A stretch of 7,022 nt of DNA from Pseudomonadota bacterium (GTDB lineage: Bacteria; Pseudomonadota; Gammaproteobacteria; Burkholderiales; SCOH01), in the NCBI GenBank assembly GCA_030917985.1, contig JAUPTR010000391.1, forward strand, positions 1-7,022. The letters are read 5' to 3'. Below, piece by piece: positions 6,980-7,022 of this stretch. Within the stretch, counting starts at the first letter, position 1. Each line of letters starts with the position of its first letter. The notes beneath the pieces were generated by a model. That model was given only the letters and a program-made list of their open reading frames with translations. It did no database searches and was not told the DNA's origin. The position numbers and the translations under genes are program-made.

Positions 6980-7022
6980 TGGTGGGCGCTGACGGAGTCG
7001 AACCGCCGACATTCTGCTTGTA
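6980..7022 (-). tRNA. tRNA-Val (anticodon UAC), truncated by the window edge
   Basis: The reverse complement begins TACAAGCAGA, that is anticodon TAC at positions 34-36, and continues through a 5-nt variable loop, T-arm GGCGGTTCGACTCCGTC, acceptor 3' strand AGCGCCC, discriminator A and encoded CCA. The 5' half lies outside the window. Val is assigned because the UAC anticodon reads GUA and because of the match to bacterial tRNA-Val 3' halves. Confidence 0.92.

Noticed and set aside
6794..7012. 72-codon frame on the - strand
   Set aside because: It runs through both tRNA genes; AVVQLVRIPACHAGGRGFES is a translation of tRNA-Asp, a common annotation artefact.

Overview
The window is about 7 kb of moderately high-GC proteobacterial DNA. 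It holds the distal part of a chemotaxis operon, a sigma-54-dependent response regulator gene, and a convergent tRNA pair. The gene order mcp-cheR-cheD-cheB, the Tsr-like receptor signalling domain, the FlrC/FleR-like regulator and a tRNA-Val(UAC)/tRNA-Asp(GUC) tandem with encoded CCA ends point to a flagellated betaproteobacterium, possibly Neisseriales/Chitinibacteraceae-like. The taxonomic call is inference, because no marker gene is present.

Layout, + strand: (1) A large transmembrane chemoreceptor, open at the left edge, runs to 2683. Its ectodomain is helical, followed by one visible TM segment, several HAMP-like modules around a PAS domain, a Tsr-like methylated signalling hairpin and a C-terminal CheR-docking pentapeptide. 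(2) cheR (2742-3614), cheD (3607-4218, overlapping cheR by 8 nt) and cheB (about 4267-5370) follow closely. (3) A strong GC hairpin at 5391-5414 probably ends this transcript. (4) An NtrC-family response regulator of the FlrC/FleR type (about 5454-6782) has no partner kinase in the window. Its 3' end is built into an intrinsic terminator whose loop contains the stop codon. (5) On the - strand, tRNA-Val (truncated by the right edge at its anticodon) and tRNA-Asp are transcribed leftward and converge on that terminator, which looks usable from both directions.

The four chemotaxis genes make one adaptation module. The receptor signals to CheA/CheW (not in the window). CheR methylates and CheB demethylates or deamidates its glutamate/glutamine sites, and CheD provides a second deamidase. 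The receptor's terminal EWNEF and the CheR loop GKGEKSG match the tethered, pentapeptide-dependent mode. The NtrC-family gene probably controls a class of sigma-54 flagellar promoters.

I see no mobile element, CRISPR array or clearly unprecedented system. The items most worth a second look are the HAMP/PAS receptor architecture, the matched tether pair, the stop-codon-embedded bidirectional terminator with a competing hairpin, and the kinase-less regulator.
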